Shown here: positions 46,401 through 53,496 of the stretch, piece by piece | Position numbering within the stretch: the first letter of the stretch is position 1 | Layout: every line of letters begins with the position of its first letter | Assembly (NCBI RefSeq): GCF_900143255.1 | Contig: NZ_FRDI01000002.1 | Location: 172,851 to 236,850, forward strand | DNA: 64,000 nucleotides | From: Desulfovibrio litoralis DSM 11393 | GTDB lineage: Bacteria > Desulfobacterota > Desulfovibrionia > Desulfovibrionales > Desulfovibrionaceae | Reading direction: 5' to 3' | Made by a program: the position numbers and the translations under genes | The notes under the pieces: model-generated | What the model was told of the DNA's origin: nothing | Databases searched by the model: none | Seen by the model: only the letters and a program-made list of their open reading frames with translations

Positions 46401-49137
46401 TTGAGCATTGACCAGTGGTTGGGTCAAATTCAAGCATAGTACCGCTAGGAATTGTTACGTTATTGCAGATTAAGGAGCCTTCGCTATCTTCGTATTGTAA
46501 GTATACACGACCGATATATTCATTATCTGTTGCATCTGTTAATTTAATTTTTACCGTACCGGCATTTGTTCCTGGAGTAACGTGAGGTGTACCGTGCTGG
46601 TTAGCATCGTTGCCTTCGTAAGTTCCAACCGTGGTAATTTTTACATCAGCATTGGCACTAGCAACTTTAACGGTAGTTGAAGCATCAGAAACAGCGACAT
46701 TGTTTTGGTTATCACGCTCTCCGCCAGTGCTTCCATCAACGTTTGTGTTTAGGCCGTCTTTATCAACAGCAACAGCTTTAATATCTATTGGTAAATCTTG
46801 ATCTGCGGTATAGCCGTCTTTAACTTGTACTTTTAAATTAATATCAACATTTCCATTACGAGCACTATCTTGTAAATAACTGTTATCAACTTTAATAACA
46901 AAAGAATTATTACCCAGTCCTGAGTTGCTTGTGAAAGTATTAAGATCAGCACCAGATAGAAGGGTCATTCCTGCTGGTAAGTTATTAGGGTCAATATTAT
47001 TGATATTGTCTTTACTAATAACTATATAATGATTTTCAGAATCATCAGTATAATCACCAAAGGTAGCTTTGATTTTTAGAAAAACTTCGCCACCGGGCTT
47101 GGCTGCTGTAAAGTAGTCGTCGTCAGTGTCAGATGTTAGGTCGTTAAGTTCATATTCATGACCAATATTTAACTCAGTTGGCTTATCAGCAACAGCGTCA
47201 ACAACGATAGTAGAGTTACCGTTAAATGTGGCAGTCGCACCAGCACCGTTCTCGACGTTTACAGTATAATCTAACTTTACATCTTCATCACTATATGAAT
47301 CAGGATTTGGTTTATAATTTAGGTCAGAACCTAAATTTGTTTTTCCGCTGGAGAATTCAATAGTAAAACCATTATTGGCATCATAACTAACAGTATCACC
47401 ACCAATATTTTGTGGAAAAGAATCAGATGGGTCAAGAGGAGTGCCTTTATAAACAAAATTACCATCACCATCATGATTAATAGTAATGCTTGTCATTTTC
47501 TCTGTTGTATCTGTTGCTCCATCTAATTTGATTTCAATAGGAGCTATACCGTCATTGGTGGCATCTTTTTCTGTACCTTGATATTCATAAGTACCAGTGC
47601 CTTTATATTTATTGTCGTCAGAACTCTCTGATCCCCAACCAGCTTTTATTTCTAGCTTAGAGTCAATAGTGTCAACAGTAAAAGAGGCTTTTCCATCTGC
47701 TAGGTCATAAGCAGTATTATTGTCTGTGGTTAACTCACCATCTGTGCCTGTACCTTCCGCCGCTTTGGCACCAGTGATTAAATCTATTGTAGTATCTTCT
47801 GTTAAATTAGTGTCTGTACCCTTAAATGTAACATCAAGAGTATAAGAACCATCAGGGTTGATTGCTGTATTTGGAACATCAATTTCAAAGAATTGTTTTT
47901 CTTCGGCTCCGACAGTACCTTCAGGAACTACTTTTTCCTCTCCATCTACCTCTTTTACAAATAAAGTAATCGGTCTATTTGCAAGCGGTGTATCCAATGT
48001 CCAAGTGCCGGGGGAGGGAACTTCAACTAGGGCGTGGTGTGTTTCGGAGTTGTCGTCGGCTTTTATGTCTGAGCCAAAATTAATTACAGTTGTAAAAGGT
48101 ACGGTAACGCTCACTGCTTGTGCATTGGTCTCGTCAACATTCTTTTCTAGTTTGTCTACCGCATAACCATCTTTAAATTCTTGTGTGGAATTGTCTTCTG
48201 TTATTTTAATGGAACCGTCTAAATCTACTGTTCCAAATGTTCCATCAGAAGCCTCAGGCTTATCAGCAACAGCGTCAACTATAAAAGTTGTATTACCACT
48301 AACTTCTCCATCTCGTCCGCTACTGTTATTATGTAACTTAACCAAAACACCGATATTCATATCAGCGTCGCTGTTGGCAGGCGGAACAATATAAACACCG
48401 GCATTTAATTGAGCGAGAGTAAAGCTATGACCAGCACCGCCAACAGTAATGTGAGGAGTGTTGGGATCATTTGGATCGCCAAAGTATAATGTTGTGCCTT
48501 CGGTAAAGCCGGTTAATGTAACATTTGTAACAACAGTATTTCCGGAAGGGGTAAAATTAAAGTTTATTCTAGCGGGATCTGCTGTGTAATCACCTTCATT
48601 TTGGCGAGCTTGACCATCTTCATACATCCCGGCACTTATTTTGCCATTAATATCAGTAGTAGTAACATCAAGAGTAAAAGTTCCTGTGGCAGGGGAGGTA
48701 TCTGTATAATTTTCATTAAGTTCGGTATCTCTAGCCCATTGGTTGTTACCAAGTCCGCCTAAACGGTTAAGGCCGTCAATAAGATTTCCGGCATCATCAA
48801 GGTATTCACCTGCACCACCACTTCCGGCGGCTCTAGCAGCAGCACCGGCAGCAGGGCCGGCAGCAGGCAAGAGAGATTCATCGTTAAATTGAGCTAAAAA
48901 TTGTTCAGCGGGAATATCAACGCCTTCTTCAACAATAAAGTTTGGCAATTCTTCTTTGGGTTGAGCGTAAAAACCTTCTAAAACGATCTTTCCGCCATCT
49001 TCAAAGGCAATAACAAGGTTTTCGCCTTCGTGAGTATATAATCCTGCACCGGTTTCAAAGCCGAATTGTAATTCCATTTTTGGTGTTATTGCAATATTAA
49101 CGGTTTGTCCCTTTGGATTTACTAATTGAGTAGCCAT
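37492..49137 (-). CDS. Giant LapA-like RTX adhesin secreted by type I secretion
   Basis: A 3881-residue surface or secreted adhesin. Residues 1-90 form a beta-rich N-terminal module followed by an Ala/Gly linker (about 90-112) that contains PAAG twice and RAAG once, matching the LapG-type cleavage motif of retention modules. The body consists of about 11 long repeats, each with F.DY.DGSE.HY/F(I/L)(V/L)(V/I) and ending VDAVADKP or a variant, as in T1SS-143 repeat adhesins. Near the C terminus (about 3715-3785) are RTX nonapeptides (GGAGHDTLYGG, GGDGDDILFGG), followed by the C-terminal secretion domain starting at QDTFVW. There is no Sec signal. No T1SS ABC transporter, LapD or LapG gene is in the window. 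CAGGAGAG precedes the ATG. Confidence 0.88.
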   Translation of the reverse strand: MATQLVNPKGQTVNIAITPKMELQFGFETGAGLYTHEGENLVIAFEDGGKIVLEGFYAQPKEELPNFIVEEGVDIPAEQFLAQFNDESLLPAAGPAAGAAARAAGSGGAGEYLDDAGNLIDGLNRLGGLGNNQWARDTELNENYTDTSPATGTFTLDVTTTDINGKISAGMYEDGQARQNEGDYTADPARINFNFTPSGNTVVTNVTLTGFTEGTTLYFGDPNDPNTPHITVGGAGHSFTLAQLNAGVYIVPPANSDADMNIGVLVKLHNNSSGRDGEVSGNTTFIVDAVADKPEASDGTFGTVDLDGSIKITEDNSTQEFKDGYAVDKLEKNVDETNAQAVSVTVPFTTVINFGSDIKADDNSETHHALVEVPSPGTWTLDTPLANRPITLFVKEVDGEEKVVPEGTVGAEEKQFFEIDVPNTAINPDGSYTLDVTFKGTDTNLTEDTTIDLITGAKAAEGTGTDGELTTDNNTAYDLADGKASFTVDTIDSKLEIKAGWGSESSDDNKYKGTGTYEYQGTEKDATNDGIAPIEIKLDGATDTTEKMTSITINHDGDGNFVYKGTPLDPSDSFPQNIGGDTVSYDANNGFTIEFSSGKTNLGSDLNYKPNPDSYSDEDVKLDYTVNVENGAGATATFNGNSTIVVDAVADKPTELNIGHEYELNDLTSDTDDDYFTAAKPGGEVFLKIKATFGDYTDDSENHYIVISKDNINNIDPNNLPAGMTLLSGADLNTFTSNSGLGNNSFVIKVDNSYLQDSARNGNVDINLKVQVKDGYTADQDLPIDIKAVAVDKDGLNTNVDGSTGGERDNQNNVAVSDASTTVKVASANADVKITTVGTYEGNDANQHGTPHVTPGTNAGTVKIKLTDATDNEYIGRVYLQYEDSEGSLICNNVTIPSGTMLEFDPTTGQCSTSGFESLNVADLGDGDLKYVPNDGSNSDKDVNIEFAASIIDPDSGDTTVSTNINGWSNDSYVGDNDGTKLLDGITDTTIASKGAASGSDSSVTVDAVADKPVVDSADVDYNAGQTAAKSGELVNIKVNDIQFNDYKDGSELHFLRILTKGEFFETNNVSGGDFGRLPDQTIHITGENSSGQPLTLDIKIELYRNADGSPKLDLNGNIAYKVTYTENGQTVSYEGYGVEDQYGVSIRIPNEFLQKVGGEVSASFDVKTPESTSDTTYSIQVGAAANERTLSGEELNTTNNWSGTYKEIDIKAGVVTSTITVNPGQGYEDNIATVHDANTSQTPDSGAPITVNWTGGVNETITQATFTIDSKDSSMDTAPGTFVYKGTAISIPSNGSINGDNYTCTMDNTGKVTLTIDNFDPKIENTTTDSLTFIPAKNNSDADVELKYDITVKDNASDAETTFSDTKTIVIDAVADKPGVVIANNGSQVDYVAENGGNDLTKAAQPGEIVTLHAKVSFNDLDGSENHYILVQKVSGVNYEKIIVNGTEYDASSLTPNSDGYYRIQVTDNQPEYTVDIKVKATPGVDTTYKINVGGQATEKALTSNTNDGTPNDNEIRDDNNDSITLSPINFKVSPADGVTLKTENTFEDHNNNITGNATDYRTLDANGNYTTNTGAGTTLHKVADWGNISFSTNDTTNEVITDITLTFDGKLEDLGTLTLPTGSQISETTYNNGQTTIVITNPSGNLGNKSVINFEPKDNSDKDFNFTYKVTTKDTESNDTNELSGSGEVKVDAVADKPGVAIKDDGTQVDYEAENGGNDTTKSAKSGEELTLNATVKFGDYQDNSEQHYVYINKALTSLTSGVSNSSASLVKENLVFTGKDVNGDTVTQTIVFGTNYNTSTISFTDANGTVKETRSLTSTEWDSLFTNSTTIQAPVLNGFLQATKDGSIDVKITITAPDTSIDTNYRVTVGGKAAETANNTTADEITTGNNTTTDSKTIDISVKPVTSIPKLEINIATGEDRVYENLTPNANKGNVGKSNGAEIDVKGIDANETATITLTFSSNKAGFDFDEEFDESNPSSLMSIGYDSDGNGIIEANEIHPITKDANGNWTCEITVNGSAADLDGKLIFNPGHNHNSQDVKIDYDITVTDNSSGAQKHWTTDTAPVSNPAENTTYGQDDLTIKVDAVAQIPVFDGDGKAYYEETGGKSSDDGGAFKSDVENVIIRTQVAFEDYKDGSEIHYLLIEAKGGWVAPNKVTIVIGDTEYEISPLIINTQSYKGTLYNQIQIPNDLIRQSNGTIDAKIYIKNSGTGDTEFEIGARAYEDAGQINSVNNVDFDGRKSPDSNNAATVINDKTVKIHFDDATNAKVNVGKVYEDLMANQHKGDSTKGNPASISFSSNKTPGGDDEVLTEVVIKYDSPIEGTVTLPDGIMQIDSKGNITGASPNTDGSYTDADGNKIVINQTGDATNGTTTITITPSENNNTNLELKYTPDTNSDKDFNFHYDATTKDPSSGDIAVNSGNSKVVVDAVADQPKDVGVSGGAGTDANEFTMDHKTKIPGGDTGSSERFQTIKVTVDANFGTDTTDGSEKHFILIEATANSYISDASGNKIECSIFYGPGGVRYYKVPVTESFDADGDVSQDIHITTYSRMFSNDGSDKKREIKTGALAEETATLGAGEISEDNNTAFKAGETITVNNIWPGGNTIWINPAYENNTPNANLDDASQPGQQPNEQPGTGGKITFGTISGGGSITKADLEWDKTAGKIVVKNGDGSTTEYTEGTANLSGPALQNAYFVPNPNYKDNDVDMKYTLSDGTTTVGPNNFPIIIDAVAQLPEPTDFDGNSANGWQSDVDYGNSQSDGSGYDYTAMGAAGNGGNEGIATITVGGKFADSDDGSEKHYALLENTGDFTIVSPAGATSIYLYDTDGNGKSWLKIEIPKGQTSVDIQVRLTNPTEGSHTIKTGVLTEETNFGDPSNYEVDTSNNLSYDLSGTTVIDVSLVNTTMSASLNIPYELSATDGPVPVTVGWTVGANDTLNSIEFTYKSAQGVLNYTDTQDSRYSLTDNHDGTFTLKITNPTDADKSKFTFTPNPYSDKDIDFTYKANATDSKSGDEVNINGSVKTIVDAIAQAPDVTDTSFVARDANGNIQSGKIAAVSGAKASIDTTVSFEDFKDGSEKHYIVLEQDGVWTCDSITIGANTYSATTDPKLTTIFGDDGTPLYALEVSRSMLDPSGSITAQFNLSAPKGTSDQHSSLKVGGISVEQTTGVGADKETSLNNNWGEGLKNITVDMAIVETKEVDIDFSGTLKEDATNGVTLSLSGVKTQDINNDLANDEIITKTTFTVSQVGSTTAGTVIGHIIYDGTSYEVKVGADGKATASIDFTPKFDSSKEFRFVMDANNHNSGKVTINTESTVVDTKSGEEKSFTDTLDISVEATSDAPTEVNVTDPTNYGSNTAVGASSTVTFNVSAKFADFDGSEQHYILVEAKTGWSGYSTVNVGGTSYFKIPVASNNPNPTVTITLTTPANATDGPVDLDVKVVSQDGTAASAEVVDTVTVNIGVVSATGVELQIGEQGQEGSELQTLNFNLQGGNNDSISKVVITVPTGAQILCGDQPMTASGGKVTITDFTKEYSFKAAPGTDGNVELRYDAEVRDNNSNVPKNFTNNSASVNIDNVTATHVDPEGLVGSPVDRAVEITLSANFVDNDGSEEHFFFVKLPDGFTDTDVPNGWEKVTDSNLLNDAGLSGDVYKVGLDDNSNTNATFSLNVPDGFDGAELKFVAGSYETGASTPEYQFSDVDLAQIPIIGTDYSDTINADSDYNHIIYGQAGDDTLTGGAGHDTLYGGIGNNILNGGDGDDILFGGIGQDTFVWNQEDLDGGRDTIKDLNLADGDTINLHDLFTDFSETLNLSNLLTNNRLDVKVSESNDKALELTIKSDDGTPEQTIIVHGETQTGVDFAHAYSGVDSDHLEKIAFLEQFIKLTN

Positions 49138-49180
49138 ATTTCTCTCCTGTTTTGTAAGCTATTGAAAAAATAAAAAAACG

Positions 49181-49244
49181 ATAAGTGAACTGTCCCTATA
49201 AGTTCCACTTATAACTATAATAGCATATTTTATAACGCTGTCAA
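49181..49244 (-). promoter_or_regulatory. Promoter and start-site inverted repeat of the adhesin gene
   Basis: On the minus strand TTGACA (49244-49239) is followed after 17 bases by ATTATA (or after 19 by TATAGT). The predicted start lies in or beside an inverted repeat ATAAGTGGAACTT / AGTTCACTTAT (49212-49181), which is followed by CGTTTTTTTA. The repeat could be an operator, a stabilising 5' stem-loop or an attenuator; it may alternatively terminate malQ. Confidence 0.5.
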
Positions 49245-49339
49245 CATACAAGTTTGTTTTTTATGCGGTATTTTTGAAAAAATAATATTTTTATTATAAC
49301 ATCTATGAATTACTTGATTATTTTTTTATTATTTTTTTA

Positions 49340-50854
49340 TTATCTGGCAAAAAACTTAGTTAGCCAAGAAAGGACAGAGAAGGTTTCTGAGTTAAGTTGA
49401 GTCTCTGTCATTCGCCAGCTCCAGTTGCCGCTTGATGATGAAGGGGTATTCATTCTTCCCTCTTCTCCCAACGCCAAAATATCCTGCATTGGAATAATAG
49501 CTATATTGGCGATACTTGCCATAGCTAAACGCATTAATACTGCGTTTGCGTTATGCATTTGAACTTCATGTCCGACATAAGCTTGTAGTTGTTGTTTTTC
49601 TTCTTCGTTAGCAATAGAAGAAAACCATTCTTTGGTCGTTGGATTATCGTGTGTTCCTGTATAAACCACACTGTTTTTAGTATAGCTAAAAGGAATATGT
49701 GGATTTTCCGATAAATTACCGCCAAAGGCAAATTGTAAAACTTTCATTCCCGGAAATTCAAAGGTATCACGCAAATCTTTTACGCTTGAGGTTATAATTC
49801 CAAGATCTTCAGCAATAATAGAGAGTTTTTCAGGTTTTGTATTGAGGGTTTCAAACAATTCAAAGCCCGGTGCGTCTATCCACTCGCCGTTAATGGCGGT
49901 TTGTTCGCTTGCCTCTATTTCCCAATAATTTACAAACCCTCTAAAGTGGTCAATGCGTATTGTGTCGAATAAATTAAGGTTGTGTTTTACTCTTTTAACC
50001 CACCAAGAGAAGTTATCATGCTTTAGCGTGTTCCAGTTATAAACCGGGTTTCCCCAACGTTGTCCTGTTTCACTGAAATAGTCTGGTGGAACGCCTGCAA
50101 CATGAGTTGGTTCGAGGTTATCGTCAAGTTTAAAATATTGCGGATTTGCCCAAACATCAGCACTATCATAAGTAACATAAATAGGTAAATCGCCAATTAA
50201 TTTTAAGCCGATTTTCTTACAATGATTATAAAAGGCGTTCCATTGTTGATAAAAGATAAACTGAATAAAACGCTCTTTGTCAAAAAGTTCACAGTGTTCG
50301 GAAGACCAACTATCGACGACAGCTTGTTCCTTATGTTTCAACGGTTCAGCCCAAAGTTTCCACTCTAAACCTTGATGATATTCTTTTAAAGCACAAAAAG
50401 CCGCATAATCGTTAAGCCAATATGCTTCTTTTTTACAAAAAATCTGAAAATCTTGATTGTTTGAAAGTTGTAATTTGTTTTTTTGATATGCAAAATCGAG
50501 GAGTTGTTTTTTTTGTTTTTCTACTAACTCATAATTTATATGAATATTTTGTGAATTATTTTCTTGATTACTTTGAAAAATATTTTCGAGTTCTTGCCAT
50601 GAGATAAAATTATCTTGTACCAACATTTCAGGGCTGATAAAAAGATAATTTCCGGCAAAAGCCGAGGGGCTGGAATAGGGAGAGTTTCCCAAGGCGGAAT
50701 TAGTAGGGGTTATAGGTAGCATTTGCCAATAGAGTTGGTTTGCGTTTATGAGCAACTTGGCAAATTCATAAGCCACAGTACCTAAATCGCCTATTCCATA
50801 TTTTGAAGGAAGAGAAGAAATATGTAATAAAACACCACTCGATCTGTTATTCAT
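49340..50854 (-). CDS. malQ: 4-alpha-glucanotransferase (amylomaltase)
   Basis: GH77 enzyme that transfers alpha-1,4-glucan segments, used in glycogen or maltodextrin metabolism in the cytoplasm. The N-terminal motif SSGVLLHISSLPSKYGIGDLG and QMLPITPT..NSPYSSPSAFAGN is characteristic. Catalytic residues lie in RIDHFRGF (nucleophile Asp, about 298), AEDLG (acid/base Glu, about 347) and THDNPTT (transition-state Asp, about 400). At 504 residues it is the short, bacterial amylomaltase type. AGGAGTAAGTT precedes the ATG. No other glycogen gene is visible. Confidence 0.94.
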   Translation of the reverse strand: MNNRSSGVLLHISSLPSKYGIGDLGTVAYEFAKLLINANQLYWQMLPITPTNSALGNSPYSSPSAFAGNYLFISPEMLVQDNFISWQELENIFQSNQENNSQNIHINYELVEKQKKQLLDFAYQKNKLQLSNNQDFQIFCKKEAYWLNDYAAFCALKEYHQGLEWKLWAEPLKHKEQAVVDSWSSEHCELFDKERFIQFIFYQQWNAFYNHCKKIGLKLIGDLPIYVTYDSADVWANPQYFKLDDNLEPTHVAGVPPDYFSETGQRWGNPVYNWNTLKHDNFSWWVKRVKHNLNLFDTIRIDHFRGFVNYWEIEASEQTAINGEWIDAPGFELFETLNTKPEKLSIIAEDLGIITSSVKDLRDTFEFPGMKVLQFAFGGNLSENPHIPFSYTKNSVVYTGTHDNPTTKEWFSSIANEEEKQQLQAYVGHEVQMHNANAVLMRLAMASIANIAIIPMQDILALGEEGRMNTPSSSSGNWSWRMTETQLNSETFSVLSWLTKFFAR

Positions 50855-50910
50855 AACTTACTCCTAGAATGGCGATAAAATATTAATTAAATTTTTATTT
50901 AGCTAATAGA

Positions 50911-51819
50911 CTAATAATAGAAATTATAACTGACACTGTGAGGACTTTGTATTTTTATTCCCAGATAAGAAGTTAACAAAGTCTTTAAAAAGCCAACTTC
51001 TTTTTCAGGCTCTTCTTTAAGTTCTATTTCACTATCTTCCAACCCGGTGATTTTTTTTGCCAAATCTACGGCTGTGTTAAAATCTCCAAGTTCGTCTATT
51101 AATCCGAGTTTTTTGGCTTCATTTCCCGTAATCGCTCTTCCGTCTGCGATTGCAACAACTTTTTCTTTTGCTAATTTTCTGCTGGTTCCGATTACTTCAA
51201 TAAAGCGATTGTTCATATCTTTCATAATGTTCATAAGATATTCTTTTTCTTGTTCTGTCATGGGGCGATACATGCTGCCTGCGTCTTTTAATTCTCCGGT
51301 AACCAAAACTTGACTGCGAATTCCCAAAAAGTTCATCGCACCTTCAAGATTGGGAATTTCCATTTTAACGCCGATACTACCGGTTAGGGTAGTTTGGTTG
51401 GCAACAATTTTTCTTGCCCCCATAGCAACAAATAAACCGCCCGAAGCCGCAATGCTGCCCATAGAGGCGATAACGGGTTTTGTCTCATTGAGCCTTGCCA
51501 GAGCCGTATAGATTTCTTCTGATGCTCCAACGCCTCCGCCAGGTGAGTCTATTCTAAGGATAACAGCTTTAATATTCTGATCTTTTCTTATTGTTTCTAT
51601 CCAAGCCAATGTTTTATCAGCTTCAAGAATCATTCCGTCTATTCTGATTACGGCAAAAGTGTTTTCAAAGCTACTGCCTGATTTTATTTTACCTGCAAAT
51701 GATTTCAGAATATTAAACAGGCTTAAAACTGTTAATAATACGGCGACCCAAAAGATAAAAGGGTGGCGTTCTTTAAAAGAGGGGAGTTGTTTGCTTGTTG
51801 TATAGTATGTATCGTTCAT
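50911..51819 (-). CDS. sppA: Signal peptide peptidase SppA, short form
   Basis: Membrane-anchored serine protease (S49) that degrades cleaved signal peptides. One N-terminal membrane segment (about 21-45) is followed by a single protease domain with the catalytic Ser in ASMGSIAASGGLFVA (about 120), TTLTGSIGVKMEIPN and the general-base Lys in GELKDAGSMYRPMT. At about 302 residues it is the single-domain form. The frame is also open from a TTG at 51837, adding six residues; neither start has a good ribosome binding site, and I chose the ATG at 51819. It lies downstream of ppaC in the same direction, past a terminator. Confidence 0.9.
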   Translation of the reverse strand: MNDTYYTTSKQLPSFKERHPFIFWVAVLLTVLSLFNILKSFAGKIKSGSSFENTFAVIRIDGMILEADKTLAWIETIRKDQNIKAVILRIDSPGGGVGASEEIYTALARLNETKPVIASMGSIAASGGLFVAMGARKIVANQTTLTGSIGVKMEIPNLEGAMNFLGIRSQVLVTGELKDAGSMYRPMTEQEKEYLMNIMKDMNNRFIEVIGTSRKLAKEKVVAIADGRAITGNEAKKLGLIDELGDFNTAVDLAKKITGLEDSEIELKEEPEKEVGFLKTLLTSYLGIKIQSPHSVSYNFYY

Positions 51820-51898
51820 AAGTTTAGTCAGTAACAAAAAAAAGTTTAAAAGTGAAGGATATTTTTAAGAGTTATGTTTTAAATTTTGTCTTTTAATA

Positions 51899-51937
51899 AA
51901 AAACACTCCCGAATAAGATCCGAGAGTGTTTTTTTAT
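51899..51937. terminator. Terminator after ppaC
   Basis: The stem AAAACACTCTCGGAT / (A)TCC(C)GAGTGTTTT is flanked by A and T runs. It lies just after the ppaC stop on the minus strand. Confidence 0.8.
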
Positions 51938-51953
51938 GAGTTCTTTTTAAAGC

Positions 51954-52868
51954 TTATTTAAAGGCGGCTTCAAATTTTGGAACAACGTCTTTTTTACGGC
52001 TCATTACTCTAGGTAACCAGACAGACTTGTCGCCTTTAACTCCGAATGCTTTTTCAACAACACTTGGATCGTCGGAACAAATCAACATTTCTGAACCTTC
52101 TTGCATAATATCGGTTAAAAGCAGGAATACGCTGTGGCGTCCGTCGGCTTTGGCTTTTGCAATTTCTGCTACAAGGTCAGGTTTACATTTATCTAACATT
52201 TTAATGTCGATTACTTCAAGTTGACCTATACCGACTTTTTTGCCGTTCATGTCAAAGTCTTTATAATCACGGAATACGAGGTCTTTAGCAGGAACGCCGT
52301 CAACAGCTGATTTAACTTTGAACATATCCATGCCAAGTTCTTTATAGTCTTTAACTCCGGCTATCTTCATTAAACCGTCAACGGCTTTTTTGTCGTCTTC
52401 GGTAGTAGTAGGAGATTTAAAGATAACAGTATCGGAGAGGATAGCACAAAGTAAGCCACCGGCAATGTTTTTAGGAATTTCTATTCCGTAATAATCATAC
52501 ATGTGTTTTATAACTGTTCCCGTACAACCAACAGGCCAAACCCACATTAAAAGAGGGCTTGAGGTTGTAATATCACCAAGTTTATGGTGGTCGATAACGG
52601 CGATGATTTCAGCATCTTTTAAATCGGCAGGAGCTTGTGCCAAGTCAGAATAGTCAACCAATACAACTTTTTTTCCGGCAACAGAGCTTACAACTTCCGG
52701 AGCTTTTAAACCAAATTTATTTAAAACAAATTCGGTTTCCGGTGTTGGTTTGCCTTGTGCAACTGCTGTGCTTGGAATACCGCGTTTACTCATAAGATCA
52801 GCGGCGGCGATAGCAGAAATAATACTGTCAGTGTCAGGGTTTTTGTGGCCAAGAACTAAAGCGGACAT
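51954..52868 (-). CDS. ppaC: Manganese-dependent (family II) inorganic pyrophosphatase
   Basis: DHH-family enzyme that hydrolyses pyrophosphate to orthophosphate and so pulls biosynthesis and, in sulfate reducers, sulfate activation forward. Motifs in order: GHKNPDTDSI (7-16), VDYSD (about 71-75), VIDHHK (about 95-100), LLCAILSDTVIFKSPTTT and the C-terminal substrate-binding SRKK. There is no CBS/DRTGG insert, so it is the short, unregulated type at 304 residues. GGAGGATTT precedes the ATG. It is divergent from the YeiH-family operon across a 630-base region. Confidence 0.94.
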   Translation of the reverse strand: MSALVLGHKNPDTDSIISAIAAADLMSKRGIPSTAVAQGKPTPETEFVLNKFGLKAPEVVSSVAGKKVVLVDYSDLAQAPADLKDAEIIAVIDHHKLGDITTSSPLLMWVWPVGCTGTVIKHMYDYYGIEIPKNIAGGLLCAILSDTVIFKSPTTTEDDKKAVDGLMKIAGVKDYKELGMDMFKVKSAVDGVPAKDLVFRDYKDFDMNGKKVGIGQLEVIDIKMLDKCKPDLVAEIAKAKADGRHSVFLLLTDIMQEGSEMLICSDDPSVVEKAFGVKGDKSVWLPRVMSRKKDVVPKFEAAFK

Positions 52869-53019
52869 AAATCCTCCGTTTTTATAGGGTGTTATCCAAA
52901 TAAAACCATTAAATTGCCTTTAACGCACATAAGCACATGATAAAAAACTCAACGTTTGTAACTTTATAGCTTATAACTACCGTATAAGTCTATAAATTTT
53001 TTTATTGTGCGATGTTTTC

Positions 53020-53045
53020 TTGTGTTATTTATCACAAACGTTTGT
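53020..53045. promoter_or_regulatory. CRP/FNR/HcpR-like operator and adjoining palindrome
   Basis: TTGTGT-TATTTA-TCACAA (53020-53037) differs at one base from TTGTGA-N6-TCACAA, the type of site recognised by HcpR and CRP/FNR regulators. Overlapping it is a perfect 12-bp palindrome ACAAACGTTTGT (53034-53045). The sites lie 150 bases from ppaC and about 450 from the YeiH-family gene. The rest of the 52869-53496 gap is AT-rich with no further gene. Confidence 0.5.
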
Positions 53046-53337
53046 TGATGCCAAGAGGTAAATTGCATATATTTTGCTTTTTTTAATAAAATGTTTTTTA
53101 TCAATAGGTTGTGAATTATATTTATATCTGTTGAATACGTTTTAAAGACTATAATTGCAAGACAAACAGCTTAATAAATATTTTTATTATTCTGGCGAGT
53201 ATTTTTTATAAGTTTGGTTTTGGCTGAATATGTCGATAGTATAAAAAAGAACTTATTGATTTTTTACAATAGGTTATATAAAAATTTATATTCTTTCATT
53301 TGGTTGTCTTTCTTCCTAATGAATTGGAAAAAATTAT

Positions 53338-53359
53338 AAGCCAGCCTTAAAGGTGGCTT
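53338..53359 (+). other. Leader hairpin upstream of the YeiH-family gene
   Basis: AAGCCAGCC / GGTGGCTT forms a compact stem with one bulge, followed after ten bases by TTTTTT. It could be an attenuator or remnant terminator about 140 bases before the start codon. Confidence 0.35.
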
Positions 53360-53496
53360 GCAATCAGTTTTTTAGCTCTTTAATTTAGTGAGGTATACTT
53401 TTTTAAAGAGAGTATTTTTTTATGTACACGGCATGTGGCGTGTATATTTTTTATTGTTGTGTTTTTTTTAACTGTTTAAACTATTCTGGAGAACCT

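Noticed and set aside
38000-48300. Regularly spaced identical short DNA strings resembling a CRISPR array
   Set aside because: Spacing is about 900-1100 bases and the strings encode the VDAVADKP joint in one continuous reading frame; there are no cas genes.
37492-49137. Many open frames on the plus strand inside the giant adhesin gene
   Set aside because: They are short (60-136 codons), have no ribosome binding sites or recognisable domains, and reflect the biased Asp/Thr/Gly-rich codons of the repeats on the other strand.
53422-53496. N-terminal 25 residues before the YeiH-family ATG at 53497
   Set aside because: They are hydrophobic and cysteine-rich with no ribosome binding site, whereas CTGGAGAA precedes the later ATG.
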